Origin: a virus
Virus record (IMG/VR): IMGVR_UViG_3300050821_006356
Location: 1-36,053 of that record
Direction: 5' to 3' (one strand)
DNA length: 36,053 nt
The translations under genes were made by a program, and so were the position numbers. Positions 6,301 through 11,515 of this stretch are shown piece after piece. A model generated the notes under the pieces. It ran no database searches. It saw only the letters and a program-made list of their open reading frames with translations, and was not told the origin of the DNA. Position 1 is the stretch's first letter. Each line of letters begins with the position of its first letter.

Positions 6301-6578
6301 GGCGTCGACCGATTGCTGCGCTCGTGGATGACCTGGCCGCCGCGGTACTCCTGCACGTAGGCGTAGCTGCCCCAGCGATCGGCCAGGGCGATGGCCTCGG
6401 CGCGGCTGGTGCGGTAGAAGCGACTCGGCGTCGGCTCGACGCCGGGCGCGGTCGAGACCGACAAGGTGGTGATGACGTAGAGCGCGGTTCCGTCGTCGTC
6501 GTCGTGTTCGTCGGGCGTCGCCTCGGCGCGATCCAGGCGCCGGGCGATCAGGTTGTCGACCTGCTTGCGGGGGTTCAT
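6297..6578 (-). CDS. Hypothetical protein
   Basis: A 93-residue protein with a basic start (NPRKQVDNLIARRLDRAEA), an acidic spacer (DEHDDDDG), then a likely beta-alpha unit (ALYVITTLSVSTAPG and SRAEAIALADRWGSYAYVQE). It ends in a polar tail. No family is recognised. It overlaps the helix-turn-helix gene upstream and the next gene downstream by four bases each, so all are expressed together. Confidence 0.65.
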   Translation of the reverse strand: MNPRKQVDNLIARRLDRAEATPDEHDDDDGTALYVITTLSVSTAPGVEPTPSRFYRTSRAEAIALADRWGSYAYVQEYRGGQVIHERSNRSTP

Positions 6579-6799
6579 GCTGCGGCCTTGCGACGGCCGG
6601 GGGAGCGGTCGGCGGTGGCGTTCCAGGCCTCGATATCGCGCTCGCGCCAGAGACGGCCGCTCACGCTGCCGTCGCCGTTGTGGGTGACGGCGGCCGGGCG
6701 CGGAAAGTCGCGGCGGCCGTTGACGAGCTGGTTGACGCGGTAGCGCGTGACGCCGAGGATCTTGGCGACCTCGGCGGTGCTGAGCAGATTCTGGGTCAT
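6575..6799 (-). CDS. AlpA/MerR-type helix-turn-helix protein
   Basis: A 74-residue protein of the small helix-turn-helix group that includes AlpA regulators and phage excisionases. LLSTAEVAKILGVTRYRVNQ is the typical first helix pair, and NGRRDFPRPAAV followed by GRLWRERDIEAWNA is the wing and last helix with the usual W-x-x-x-D-I-x-x-W end. It may act as a regulator or as a recombination directionality factor for the serine integrase. The choice cannot be made from sequence. I chose the ATG at 6799, which follows GAGGAACC. A longer frame to 7078 overlaps a membrane-protein gene and is a shadow. It heads the operon that runs to 5522. Confidence 0.82.
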   Translation of the reverse strand: MTQNLLSTAEVAKILGVTRYRVNQLVNGRRDFPRPAAVTHNGDGSVSGRLWRERDIEAWNATADRSPGRRKAAA

Positions 6800-6838
6800 G
6801 GCGATGGTTCCTCGGTGATGGTGGGTAGGGTTACGGCG

Positions 6839-6854
6839 TTCCCTTCGGGGGGAA
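6839..6854 (-). repeat. Variant start-associated sequence without an adjacent gene start
   Basis: On the minus strand this reads CCCCCCGAAGGGAACG, two changes from the common start-associated sequence. No start codon follows at the usual distance. The next gene (6799) begins 40 bases further and has its own shorter copy, GAGGAACC. It may be a relic or a second binding site. Confidence 0.5.
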
Positions 6855-6864
6855 TACGGGTCAA

Positions 6865-6898
6865 GGGCGAGCCCGACGGTCCTGCGCCGGGCTCGCCC
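6865..6898 (-). terminator. Hairpin terminator after the membrane-protein gene
   Basis: Arms GGGCGAGCCCG (6865-6875) and CGGGCTCGCCC (6888-6898) are perfect 11-bp complements around a 12-base loop. It starts nine bases past the stop of the gene ending at 6907 when read on the minus strand, so it probably ends that transcript. Confidence 0.72.
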
Positions 6899-6906
6899 GT
6901 CCTGTG

Positions 6907-7194
6907 TCATGCGGCCGGGGCGGCGGTGCGTGGGCGGCTCATGAACCAGATGAGCGCAAAGAACACGAACCCGACGAACCCGATAAACAGGATCACCAGC
7001 ACGGCGATCCCGCCACCGGCGGCGGCGGCGTTGCTGCAATCGGTCCGGGTGAGCACGCCTGCGGCGCCCTTGACGCAATTGCCGACCTGGTCGCCTGCGC
7101 TACCGGCGGCGCTGGACGCCCAGACGATGATCGCCAGGCACCAGGCCCAGAGGACGTAGGTCATCTTGCGGATACGGCGGAGCTTGCTGAACAT
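6907..7194 (-). CDS. Small two-helix membrane protein
   Basis: A 95-residue protein with two hydrophobic segments: residues about 12-31 (TYVLWAWCLAIIVWASSAAG) and 62-85 (GIAVLVILFIGFVGFVFFAL). The linker has two cysteines about 14 residues apart and is probably outside the cell. IWFMSRPR closes the second helix with positive charges on the inside. This layout is common in small membrane proteins of actinobacterial phages and prophages, some suspected to affect superinfection, but no function can be assigned. The ATG at 7194 follows TTGGAG at a rather long distance. It is flanked by hairpins on both sides and seems to be a single-gene unit. Confidence 0.72.
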   Translation of the reverse strand: MFSKLRRIRKMTYVLWAWCLAIIVWASSAAGSAGDQVGNCVKGAAGVLTRTDCSNAAAAGGGIAVLVILFIGFVGFVFFALIWFMSRPRTAAPAA

Positions 7195-7244
7195 GGGTGT
7201 GTATCTCCAATTGTGTAGGTTTGAAATGGCGGGTGACTCCCGCT

Positions 7245-7287
7245 CGCGGCCCTCGTCTCTCCCAAGGCACAGGAGGCGAGGGCCGCG
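7245..7287 (-). terminator. Hairpin terminator after gene 7297-7938
   Basis: Arms CGCGGCCCTCG (7245-7255) and CGAGGGCCGCG (7277-7287) are perfect 11-bp complements around a 21-base loop. On the minus strand it begins ten bases after the stop at 7297 and lies before the gene starting at 7194, so it separates the two transcription units. Confidence 0.68.
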
Positions 7288-7296
7288 GCCGAGCGA

Positions 7297-7938
7297 CTAG
7301 GCCTGGGGTGAGCCGACCGGGCGCCAGCCCTCGGCCTTGGGGCGGTCGGTGCGGATGATGATCGTGCGCACCTGGCTGGCGCCGCCGAGGCCGCGGGCAC
7401 CGGCGGGCGCCCAATGGATGGCGGCGGCCGGGGCGACCTCCTCGATCTCGACCTCGGCAAACCCGCGCTTGCCCAGGGTGGTGGCGCGCTTGGGGCGCAC
7501 CGGCAGCCAGACGTTTTCGCTGTCCGAGCGCCAGCGCTGGCCGTAGCGGGTGGTGACCTCGCGGGCATCCTCGACGATCGAGCCGTCGGTGCGCGTCAGC
7601 ACCGTGCGGGCGAAGGTCCAGGTGTCGCCGTGCTCGGCGAGCGTGGCCTGGGTGCGCTTGAGCTGGGCGGTCATGCCCGAGGCCCATTGGCTGAGAAAGC
7701 CATCGGTGTCGCAGCGCTCGAAAGACTCGGCGGCGTCGCGGTCGTGCTGGGCGGCCTGGGCGCGGAGCTGGTCGGCGCTGTCCGAGCTGGCGACGGCCTC
7801 GACGCGGTCGATGCGGTGATGGCGCGTCAGCCGGTAAGCCACCTCGGTGGCGGCGTCGCGCTCGTTGTCGGCCTGCTTGGTGTCGCTCATCTGCTCGCCG
7901 GTCGGCATGTAGGTGTGGTGCACGGTGAAGTAGGGCAT
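7297..7938 (-). CDS. Hypothetical protein with own promoter and start-associated sequence
   Basis: A 213-residue protein with no recognised family. The first part (MPYFTVHHTYMPTGEQMSDT) is followed by a long charged helical region to about residue 105. The C-terminal half is strand-rich, with RTIIIRTDRPKAEGWRPVG near the end. An enzyme motif is not visible. It begins two codons after nothing but the start-associated sequence at 7943-7958, and a promoter-like box lies at 7971-8006, so it appears to be a single-gene unit ended by the hairpin at 7245-7287. Confidence 0.7.
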   Translation of the reverse strand: MPYFTVHHTYMPTGEQMSDTKQADNERDAATEVAYRLTRHHRIDRVEAVASSDSADQLRAQAAQHDRDAAESFERCDTDGFLSQWASGMTAQLKRTQATLAEHGDTWTFARTVLTRTDGSIVEDAREVTTRYGQRWRSDSENVWLPVRPKRATTLGKRGFAEVEIEEVAPAAAIHWAPAGARGLGGASQVRTIIIRTDRPKAEGWRPVGSPQA

Positions 7939-7942
7939 GTCG

Positions 7943-7958
7943 GGTTCCTTTCGGGGGG
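7943..7958 (-). promoter_or_regulatory. Start-associated sequence before gene 7938
   Basis: The minus strand reads CCCCCCGAAAGGAACC, ending four bases before the ATG. It contains the AAAGGA ribosome-binding core. It is one of seven near-identical copies. Confidence 0.85.
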
Positions 7959-7970
7959 TGGCTGCTGCTT

Positions 7971-8006
7971 GGTACTAAATATACACGGGTGGCTAGGGTT
8001 GGTTAC
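7971..8006 (-). promoter_or_regulatory. Promoter-like box, copy A
   Basis: On the minus strand GTAACC (8006-8001) and TATATT (7983-7978) are spaced by exactly 17 bases, a sigma-factor promoter layout. The interval is conserved with copies B and C (AACCAACCCTA then CCGTGTATATTT). It lies between the stop at 8014 and the start-associated sequence of gene 7938, where a promoter is expected. Overlap with an operator is possible because the whole block, not only the hexamers, is conserved. Confidence 0.7.
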
Positions 8007-8013
8007 GCGCTGG

Positions 8014-8580
8014 TCAGCGCGCTGACATCTCGGCCGCCACGGTGCGCTCGATCTCGCGCAGGGCGCGAGCCCAGGCGGTGACCGACCGCATGGCGGTCTC
8101 GCCGCGGTAGCTCTCGCGCCGGTAGCGCGCCATCCTCGGCGCCGAGATCCGGTCGTAGGCCTCCAGGCACTGCTGGGGCGTGGCGTCCAGCTCGCCCAGG
8201 CCCATGCCGTAGCCGAACATCTTGGCCAGCTTGCGGGCGGCGTCGCGCTGGCGGCGCACGCGCACCAGCTCGCTGTAGCGCTGGCCGTTGCCGTAGTCGT
8301 GACCGAGGTCGCGGCGCGCGTCGTCGTACAGGCCGAGCACCGACAGCTCGGCGTCGAGGCGCTGGGCCTGGGTCACCAGCTCGTCGCGGGTGGGGTAGGG
8401 CTGGGTGGTCATGGTGGTGGTTCCTTTCGGGGGATTGGTGGGGTTGCGCTTGTTGGACGTCCTGGCTGCGCGGCGTTCCTGGGCGGTCGAGCGCCCGGCG
8501 CTGTAGTGGCGAGGGCAGGTCGTCCAGGCCTTGGCGGGGGTGCGCGTGCACTCGCCGAATGAGCAGATCTGGCGAGGCAT
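8014..8580 (-). CDS. Hypothetical protein with possible internal second start
   Basis: The frame from the ATG at 8580 gives 188 residues. The start lies two bases after the stop of the upstream gene, which supports coupling. Residues 1-30 contain ICSFGECTRTPAKAWTTCPR and CPRHYS, with cysteines and a histidine that could bind zinc. An ATG at 8412 in the same frame follows a full start-associated sequence. Starting there gives 132 residues (MTTQPYPTRDELVTQAQRLD onward), a helical protein. No stop separates the two, and the conserved DNA is translated as P-P-K-G-T-T-T. Either one gene has two products, or two former genes are fused. No known family is recognised for either part. Confidence 0.65.
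   Translation of the reverse strand: MPRQICSFGECTRTPAKAWTTCPRHYSAGRSTAQERRAARTSNKRNPTNPPKGTTTMTTQPYPTRDELVTQAQRLDAELSVLGLYDDARRDLGHDYGNGQRYSELVRVRRQRDAARKLAKMFGYGMGLGELDATPQQCLEAYDRISAPRMARYRRESYRGETAMRSVTAWARALREIERTVAAEMSAR
8419..8433 (-). promoter_or_regulatory. Start-associated sequence inside gene 8014-8580
   Basis: The minus strand reads CCCCCGAAAGGAACC, then the ATG at 8412. It matches the other copies except for one fewer cytosine. Unlike the others it lies inside an open frame, which marks 8412 as a likely true start. Confidence 0.82.
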
Positions 8581-8582
8581 GG

Positions 8583-8831
8583 CTAGAGGCCGAGCGCGCG
8601 GCGCTCGACGGCCCAGAAACGGTCGATGGGTTTGGCGAGCTGCGCCTCGTCGAGGTCGCTGGCGCACAGCGCGTTGACCAGCTCGCGGCCGGTGCGCAGG
8701 TGCAGGGCGATCGTGCCCTCGGTGGCGTCGCCGTTGCGGCCGGTCAGCTCGCGGCGCTCGATCCGGCGCAGCACCGAGGCGAGGTTGCGGCTCGTGCGGT
8801 TGAGCTTGGCGATGGTCTGGTCGGTGGTCAT
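8583..8831 (-). CDS. Small helical hypothetical protein
   Basis: An 82-residue, almost fully helical protein (NRTSRNLASVLRRIERRELT and LRTGRELVNALCASDLDEAQ). It has no recognised family. The ATG at 8831 is set by a start-associated sequence at 8839-8854. The frame remains open far upstream, but that part is a shadow of the next gene. There is no promoter box between it and the gene at 8855-9193, so the two are probably transcribed together from copy B. A zinc-finger-like reading frame follows two bases after its stop. Confidence 0.68.
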   Translation of the reverse strand: MTTDQTIAKLNRTSRNLASVLRRIERRELTGRNGDATEGTIALHLRTGRELVNALCASDLDEAQLAKPIDRFWAVERRALGL

Positions 8832-8838
8832 GGTCGTG

Positions 8839-8854
8839 GGTTCCTTTCGGGGGG
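8839..8854 (-). promoter_or_regulatory. Start-associated sequence before gene 8831
   Basis: The minus strand reads CCCCCCGAAAGGAACC, ending seven bases before the ATG. It abuts the stop codon of the upstream gene (8855), leaving no room for a separate promoter. Confidence 0.85.
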
Positions 8855-9193
8855 TTAGAGGTGCATCGGCTGGGCCGAGGTCAGCTCGACCTTGCCGTCG
8901 TCGATGCGGGTGACGGTGACCGGCGCCCGGCTGGCGAGCCCGATCAGCTCGGCCGTGGTCGGCTGGTCGAGGATCACCGAGTAACCGCGGCCGCGATTCT
9001 CGCGGCGCTCGGCCTCGACGTTGAGCGCGGTGGCGACCGCGTGCTGGCGGTCGTAACGCGCGACGGCGCGCTGCGGCAGCGGGCCGCCGGTGTGCGTGCT
9101 CTGCACGCTGTGCAGCTCGGCGCGGTTGTGGGCGAGCATCAGCTCGGCCAGGGTGTGCAGCTCGGTGGGGGTGAAGTCGTTGAGGGAGATCAT
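8855..9193 (-). CDS. Hypothetical protein
   Basis: A 112-residue protein with a helical first half (SLNDFTPTELHTLAELMLAH) and a mixed second half that ends in short strands (PVTVTRIDDGKVELTSAQP). No family is recognised. The T-P-x-E-L-x-x-L-A-E-L start resembles short helix-turn units in small phage proteins. The start at 9193 is fixed by a start-associated sequence. Promoter-like copy B lies about 50 bases upstream. The gene is first in a two- or three-gene unit that goes on to 8014. Confidence 0.68.
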   Translation of the reverse strand: MISLNDFTPTELHTLAELMLAHNRAELHSVQSTHTGGPLPQRAVARYDRQHAVATALNVEAERRENRGRGYSVILDQPTTAELIGLASRAPVTVTRIDDGKVELTSAQPMHL

Positions 9194-9197
9194 GGCT

Positions 9198-9213
9198 GGG
9201 TCCTTTCGGGGGG
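9198..9213 (-). promoter_or_regulatory. Start-associated sequence before gene 9193
   Basis: The minus strand reads CCCCCCGAAAGGACCC, ending four bases before the ATG. It has the GGACC form also seen at the recombinase, in place of GGAACC. Confidence 0.85.
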
Positions 9214-9250
9214 TGGTGGCCGGTGGCCGGTGCTAATGACTGTATCGACA

Positions 9251-9279
9251 AATATACACGGTCGTTTAGCGTTGGTTAC
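9251..9279 (-). promoter_or_regulatory. Promoter-like box, copy B
   Basis: On the minus strand GTAACC (9279-9274) and TATATT (9256-9251) are 17 bases apart, with CGACCGTGTATATTTGTCGA around the -10. It is upstream of gene 9193 and just past the hairpin that ends gene 9343-9540. The flank GTCGAT downstream of the -10 is shared with copy D. Confidence 0.7.
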
Positions 9280-9304
9280 GCGATCGGTCAGCACTCTGAC
9301 AACG

Positions 9305-9334
9305 CATCGAGCCCGCCGGTGGGCGGGCTCGATG
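9305..9334 (-). terminator. Strong hairpin terminator after gene 9343-9540
   Basis: A perfect 13-bp stem, CATCGAGCCCGCC (9305-9317) with GGCGGGCTCGATG (9322-9334), closes a 4-base loop. It lies eight bases past the stop at 9343 on the minus strand and directly before promoter-like copy B. Confidence 0.8.
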
Positions 9335-9342
9335 GCGCTGGG

Positions 9343-9540
9343 CTAGGCGGGGTCGTCGACGTAGGCGGTGATGCTCGCCCGCGAGCGGTGATAGGTGACG
9401 ACGGCGGGGCCGTGGATGGCGTTCTCGGCCTTGCTGCTGGCCGGGTTCCAGGCGGTGTCGCCCTTGGCCAGCTCGACGCGGGCGATGGTCCAGCCCTCGC
9501 CCGCGTCGGTCCAGGTGAGGTCGGCGTTGGTGTAGTGCAT
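9343..9540 (-). CDS. Small hypothetical protein
   Basis: A 65-residue protein, probably strand-rich: NADLTWTDAGEGWTIARVEL, then a polar loop, then GPAVVTYHRSRASITAYVDD. I recognise no family. The high share of aromatic residues and lack of helix-forming stretches suggest a small beta domain. Start at 9540 is set by the start-associated sequence at 9542-9557. A hairpin sits upstream of that sequence, so expression from copy C would need read-through past the hairpin, or a promoter that I did not see. Confidence 0.65.
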   Translation of the reverse strand: MHYTNADLTWTDAGEGWTIARVELAKGDTAWNPASSKAENAIHGPAVVTYHRSRASITAYVDDPA

Positions 9541-9541
9541 G

Positions 9542-9557
9542 GGTTCCTTTCGGGGGG
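9542..9557 (-). promoter_or_regulatory. Start-associated sequence before gene 9540
   Basis: The minus strand reads CCCCCCGAAAGGAACC, followed by only one base before the ATG. It lies immediately after the hairpin at 9561-9586. Confidence 0.85.
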
Positions 9558-9560
9558 TGA

Positions 9561-9586
9561 GCAGGCGCCGCGGGTGCGGCGCCTGC
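9561..9586 (-). terminator. Hairpin between genes 9595 and 9540
   Basis: A perfect 11-bp stem, GCAGGCGCCGC (9561-9571) with GCGGCGCCTGC (9576-9586), closes a GGGT loop (plus-strand sequence). It follows the stop at 9595 on the minus strand. No U-run follows, so it may be a partial terminator or an RNA processing or stabilising hairpin before gene 9540. Confidence 0.7.
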
Positions 9587-9594
9587 GGTGTTGG

Positions 9595-10197
9595 CTAGAG
9601 ACTGGGGACGGCCCAGACGGCGTCGCGGCTGACGGCCTTGGTGGTCATCTGCACGTAGGTGGCGGCCTTCTCGGCCAGCGGGAGCGCGTCGTGCGCGCGG
9701 GCGGCGTCGAGCTTGGCCTCGTCGCGGTCGGCGCGGTTGCGGGCGTCGGTGGCCCATTGGCGGAGCTGCTCCGCGGTCCAGACGATCGTCCGCTGGCTGT
9801 AGTTGTTGGGCTGGTCGGCGACGGCGCGGTATTCGGCGGGCAGCTCGGCCCAGACGACCCACTTGTCGTCACCGTCGAGGTGGTCGGTGGCCAGGCCCAG
9901 GCGCTCGACGATGGTGGCCTCGGCCTCATAGCGCTCGGCCATCTTGCGCGAGCTGGCGGCGTCGCGCATGAGGCGCGCCTCGTGCGAGATGGCGGCCAGC
10001 TCCCAGGCCTGCTTGACGGCGCTCGGGGTGGTGTACTCGGCGGTCACGCGCTTGGGGCCGACCTTGGTCACGCGGGCCACGCGGTTGCGGCCGCGGCTGT
10101 AGATGACGACGAGCTGGCCCACCTCGGGCGACTCGACCTTGTCGGTGAGGTCGGCGCTGGCGACGACGGCGGCGGGGAGATCGGTGATTGCGGTCAT
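9595..10197 (-). CDS. Hypothetical protein, possible KOW-like start
   Basis: A 200-residue protein with no named family. Residues about 25-55 (EVGQLVVIYSRGRNRVARVT then KVGPKRVTAEYTT) form short strands in a pattern like small SH3-type or KOW-type barrels, which often bind nucleic acid. This is a weak resemblance. The rest is a long charged helix region (about 60-185), with two tryptophan-rich blocks (DDKWVVWAELP and IVWTAEQLRQWAT). The start at 10197 is set by the start-associated sequence, and promoter-like copy C lies 34 bases further upstream. A hairpin follows the stop. Confidence 0.7.
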   Translation of the reverse strand: MTAITDLPAAVVASADLTDKVESPEVGQLVVIYSRGRNRVARVTKVGPKRVTAEYTTPSAVKQAWELAAISHEARLMRDAASSRKMAERYEAEATIVERLGLATDHLDGDDKWVVWAELPAEYRAVADQPNNYSQRTIVWTAEQLRQWATDARNRADRDEAKLDAARAHDALPLAEKAATYVQMTTKAVSRDAVWAVPSL

Positions 10198-10201
10198 GGT
10201 G

Positions 10202-10218
10202 GGTTCCTTTCGGGGGGG
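10202..10218 (-). promoter_or_regulatory. Start-associated sequence before gene 10197
   Basis: The minus strand reads CCCCCCCGAAAGGAACC, ending four bases before the ATG. It has one extra cytosine compared with the other copies. Confidence 0.85.
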
Positions 10219-10237
10219 TGGTTGCTTGCTGGTACTA

Positions 10238-10266
10238 AATATACACGGTCGGATAGGGTTGGTTAC
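10238..10266 (-). promoter_or_regulatory. Promoter-like box, copy C
   Basis: On the minus strand GTAACC (10266-10261) and TATATT (10243-10238) are 17 bases apart. Over 36 bases (10231-10266) it differs from copy A at only a few positions in the spacer. It abuts the hairpin of the preceding gene and precedes gene 10197. Confidence 0.72.
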
Positions 10267-10294
10267 ACCTAGGCCAGGAGATCTGGCCTAGGTG
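10266..10294 (-). terminator. Hairpin terminator after gene 10304-10516
   Basis: A perfect 12-bp stem, CACCTAGGCCAG (10266-10277) with CTGGCCTAGGTG (10283-10294), closes a GAGAT loop. It lies nine bases past the stop at 10304 on the minus strand and touches the -35 end of promoter-like copy C. Confidence 0.78.
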
Positions 10295-10303
10295 CAGGCT
10301 CGA

Positions 10304-10516
10304 TCAGCGCGCCTCGATGGTGCGCACCGGGCGGCCGTTGAGCAGCAGCACCCACGCGCCACGCGCGCCAGCGCTGTCGGGCCCGCAGTAGCTGGCCGAC
10401 CGCACCTCATAGGCGCCGGGGCCGAAATCGGCGACCGCGCGCTCGGCGGCGGTGCGGATGCCCTGCGGCGCCTTGCGAAAGCCGCGGCGAGTGGTGGTGC
10501 GATGGGTGGAGGTCAT
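10304..10516 (-). CDS. Small basic hypothetical protein
   Basis: A 70-residue basic protein. The first 20 residues (MTSTHRTTTRRGFRKAPQGI) are rich in Arg and Thr. Then a helix (RTAAERAVADFGPGAYEVRS) and a strand-turn-strand end (ARGAWVLLLNGRPVRTIEAR) follow. No family is recognised. Upstream is AGAAAGGTAGG rather than the full start-associated sequence, seven bases before the ATG. Promoter-like copy D lies about 70 bases upstream. It is the first gene of the minus-strand block next to the divergent plus-strand region. Confidence 0.62.
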   Translation of the reverse strand: MTSTHRTTTRRGFRKAPQGIRTAAERAVADFGPGAYEVRSASYCGPDSAGARGAWVLLLNGRPVRTIEAR

Positions 10517-10572
10517 GAGACCTACCTTTCTGCGGCGGGCGCCGCGTGGGGGGAAATTCGCTCTGCTCTCTC

Positions 10573-10603
10573 TATCGACATATAGTACACGACTGTTTAG
10601 GGT
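10573..10603 (-). promoter_or_regulatory. Promoter-like box, copy D (divergent)
   Basis: The minus strand reads ACAACCCTAAACAGTCGTGT followed by ACTATATGTCGATA. It aligns with copy B over the conserved CCTAAAC, CGTGTA and GTCGATA parts. The -10 would be TACTAT (10587-10582). The -35 hexamer is less like GTAACC. It lies between gene 10516 and the plus-strand genes. Confidence 0.55.
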
Positions 10604-10644
10604 TGTGGGCGAAGAATTCCGTAAGAGCGCGCCGGTCGCTCTGC

Positions 10645-10947
10645 TTGCCTGCGGCGATCGACGCGCCTCGACTCCTGCACCGCCGATCCGAGCACGGCTA
10701 CACGTCGGATCCGACCCGCGCGCTCGGCGACGCGGGCGAAGCTGTGCCCGTCGAGGCCCAGGCCGAGCTGACGGCGCGCGTGCACCGATCCGAGCGCCAG
10801 GCGCAGCTCGACGAGTGGGCGCGGCGCAAGGCGGCGATACAGCGCGAGATCGACTGGCTGACGTCCCAGCGCTTCCGCCGCGACGTGCGCTCAGACCTGC
10901 GCGCGCTGCAACGCCAGGTCGATCGCCTCGACGCGCGCTTGCACTAG
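10645..10947 (+). CDS. Coiled-coil hypothetical protein, start uncertain
   Basis: The last 70 residues clearly code for a charged helical coiled coil (RVHRSERQAQLDEWARRKAA and SDLRALQRQVDRLDARLH), with codon use like other genes here. The start is unclear. The frame is open back to a GTG at 10546, but that part crosses promoter-like copy D and does not look like protein. A TTG at 10645 gives 100 residues and is my choice, without a good ribosome-binding site. I recognise no family. It is the first gene after the strand switch. Confidence 0.5.
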   Translation: MPAAIDAPRLLHRRSEHGYTSDPTRALGDAGEAVPVEAQAELTARVHRSERQAQLDEWARRKAAIQREIDWLTSQRFRRDVRSDLRALQRQVDRLDARLH

Positions 10948-11082
10948 GGCTACTCTGTGCGGCAGCCCGACGGCATCGGCCCTAACAGATAGCGCCCATC
11001 GCGTTGTCTCGCCGAGCACCGATAGCGCCGTGGGTTGGGGTGCGCCGTCGTCGGGTTTTTCCACTACCCGATGGGGGTCTAA
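10948..11082. other. Intergenic region before the lysis and structural genes
   Basis: This 135-base gap has no gene that I can support. It holds a near repeat (GATAGCGCCCATCG and GATAGCGCCGTGGG) and a small hairpin, TCGGGT with ACCCGA (11051-11071), just before the ribosome-binding region of the gene at 11083. A promoter for the late plus-strand genes is expected here, but I found no convincing -35 and -10 pair. Confidence 0.4.
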
Positions 11083-11247
11083 ATGAGCACGTCCGAGCCT
11101 GGCGTCGACGTACCGACGCAGCCCGAGCCCGAGTCGCCGACCGAGCCGACGACGCCCGATCAACCGGCGCCCGTCGAGCCCGAGCCCGAACCGGCGCGCC
11201 GTGGCGCTGATGATGATGACGACGACGACGGCGAGGCCTCGCCGTAG
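11083..11247 (+). CDS. Short acidic Pro/Glu-rich protein
   Basis: A 54-residue protein made mostly of Pro, Glu, Thr and Asp (PTQPEPESPTEPTTPDQPAP) with a run of seven aspartates near the end. It is probably disordered. Similar low-complexity acidic peptides are common next to head or lysis genes in actinobacterial phages, without known function. The ATG at 11083 follows GGGGG at good spacing. The stop lies two bases before the next ATG, so it is part of the same operon. Confidence 0.6.
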   Translation: MSTSEPGVDVPTQPEPESPTEPTTPDQPAPVEPEPEPARRGADDDDDDDGEASP

Positions 11248-11249
11248 CG

Positions 11250-11501
11250 ATGGCGCTGTCGTCCAAGCAGCGCGCCAAGCTGCCCAAGTCCGCGTTCGCC
11301 TACCCGGCCAAGCGGGCCTATCCGGTGCCGACGGTGGCGCAGGCCAAGCGTGCCGGGATCTCTGAGAAACAACGCCTGGGCCTACACCGCAACGCGCTGG
11401 CCCGCGCCGCGCAGTCGGGCACGACGGGCAGCTATGGCCACGTTGCCAAGCACGTCGCCCGGCGCTCGGGCGGCAAGGTCACGCCCAAGGGCAAGCGGTA
11501 G
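11250..11501 (+). CDS. Small basic protein, DUF6582-like
   Basis: An 83-residue basic protein beginning ALSSKQRAKLPKSAFAYPAK then RAYPVPTVAQAKRA. The S-x-x-x-R-x-x-L-P-x-S-x-F-A-x-P-x-x-R-x-Y-P order matches a small family often found in actinobacterial phages and listed as DUF6582-like (from memory). It ends with a lysine- and arginine-rich tail (GGKVTPKGKR), so it may bind nucleic acid or act near the head genes. Function is unknown. Confidence 0.68.
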   Translation: MALSSKQRAKLPKSAFAYPAKRAYPVPTVAQAKRAGISEKQRLGLHRNALARAAQSGTTGSYGHVAKHVARRSGGKVTPKGKR

Positions 11502-11515
11502 GAGATCTCCAGGCG

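Noticed and set aside
6575-7078. Longer N-terminus for the AlpA-like gene
   Set aside because: It overlaps the membrane-protein gene and a hairpin. The start at 6799 has a ribosome-binding sequence and gives the usual family length.
9223-10272. Plus-strand frame of 349 codons opposite minus-strand genes
   Set aside because: It crosses promoters, hairpins and start-associated sequences of the minus-strand block and is Gly/Val-rich.
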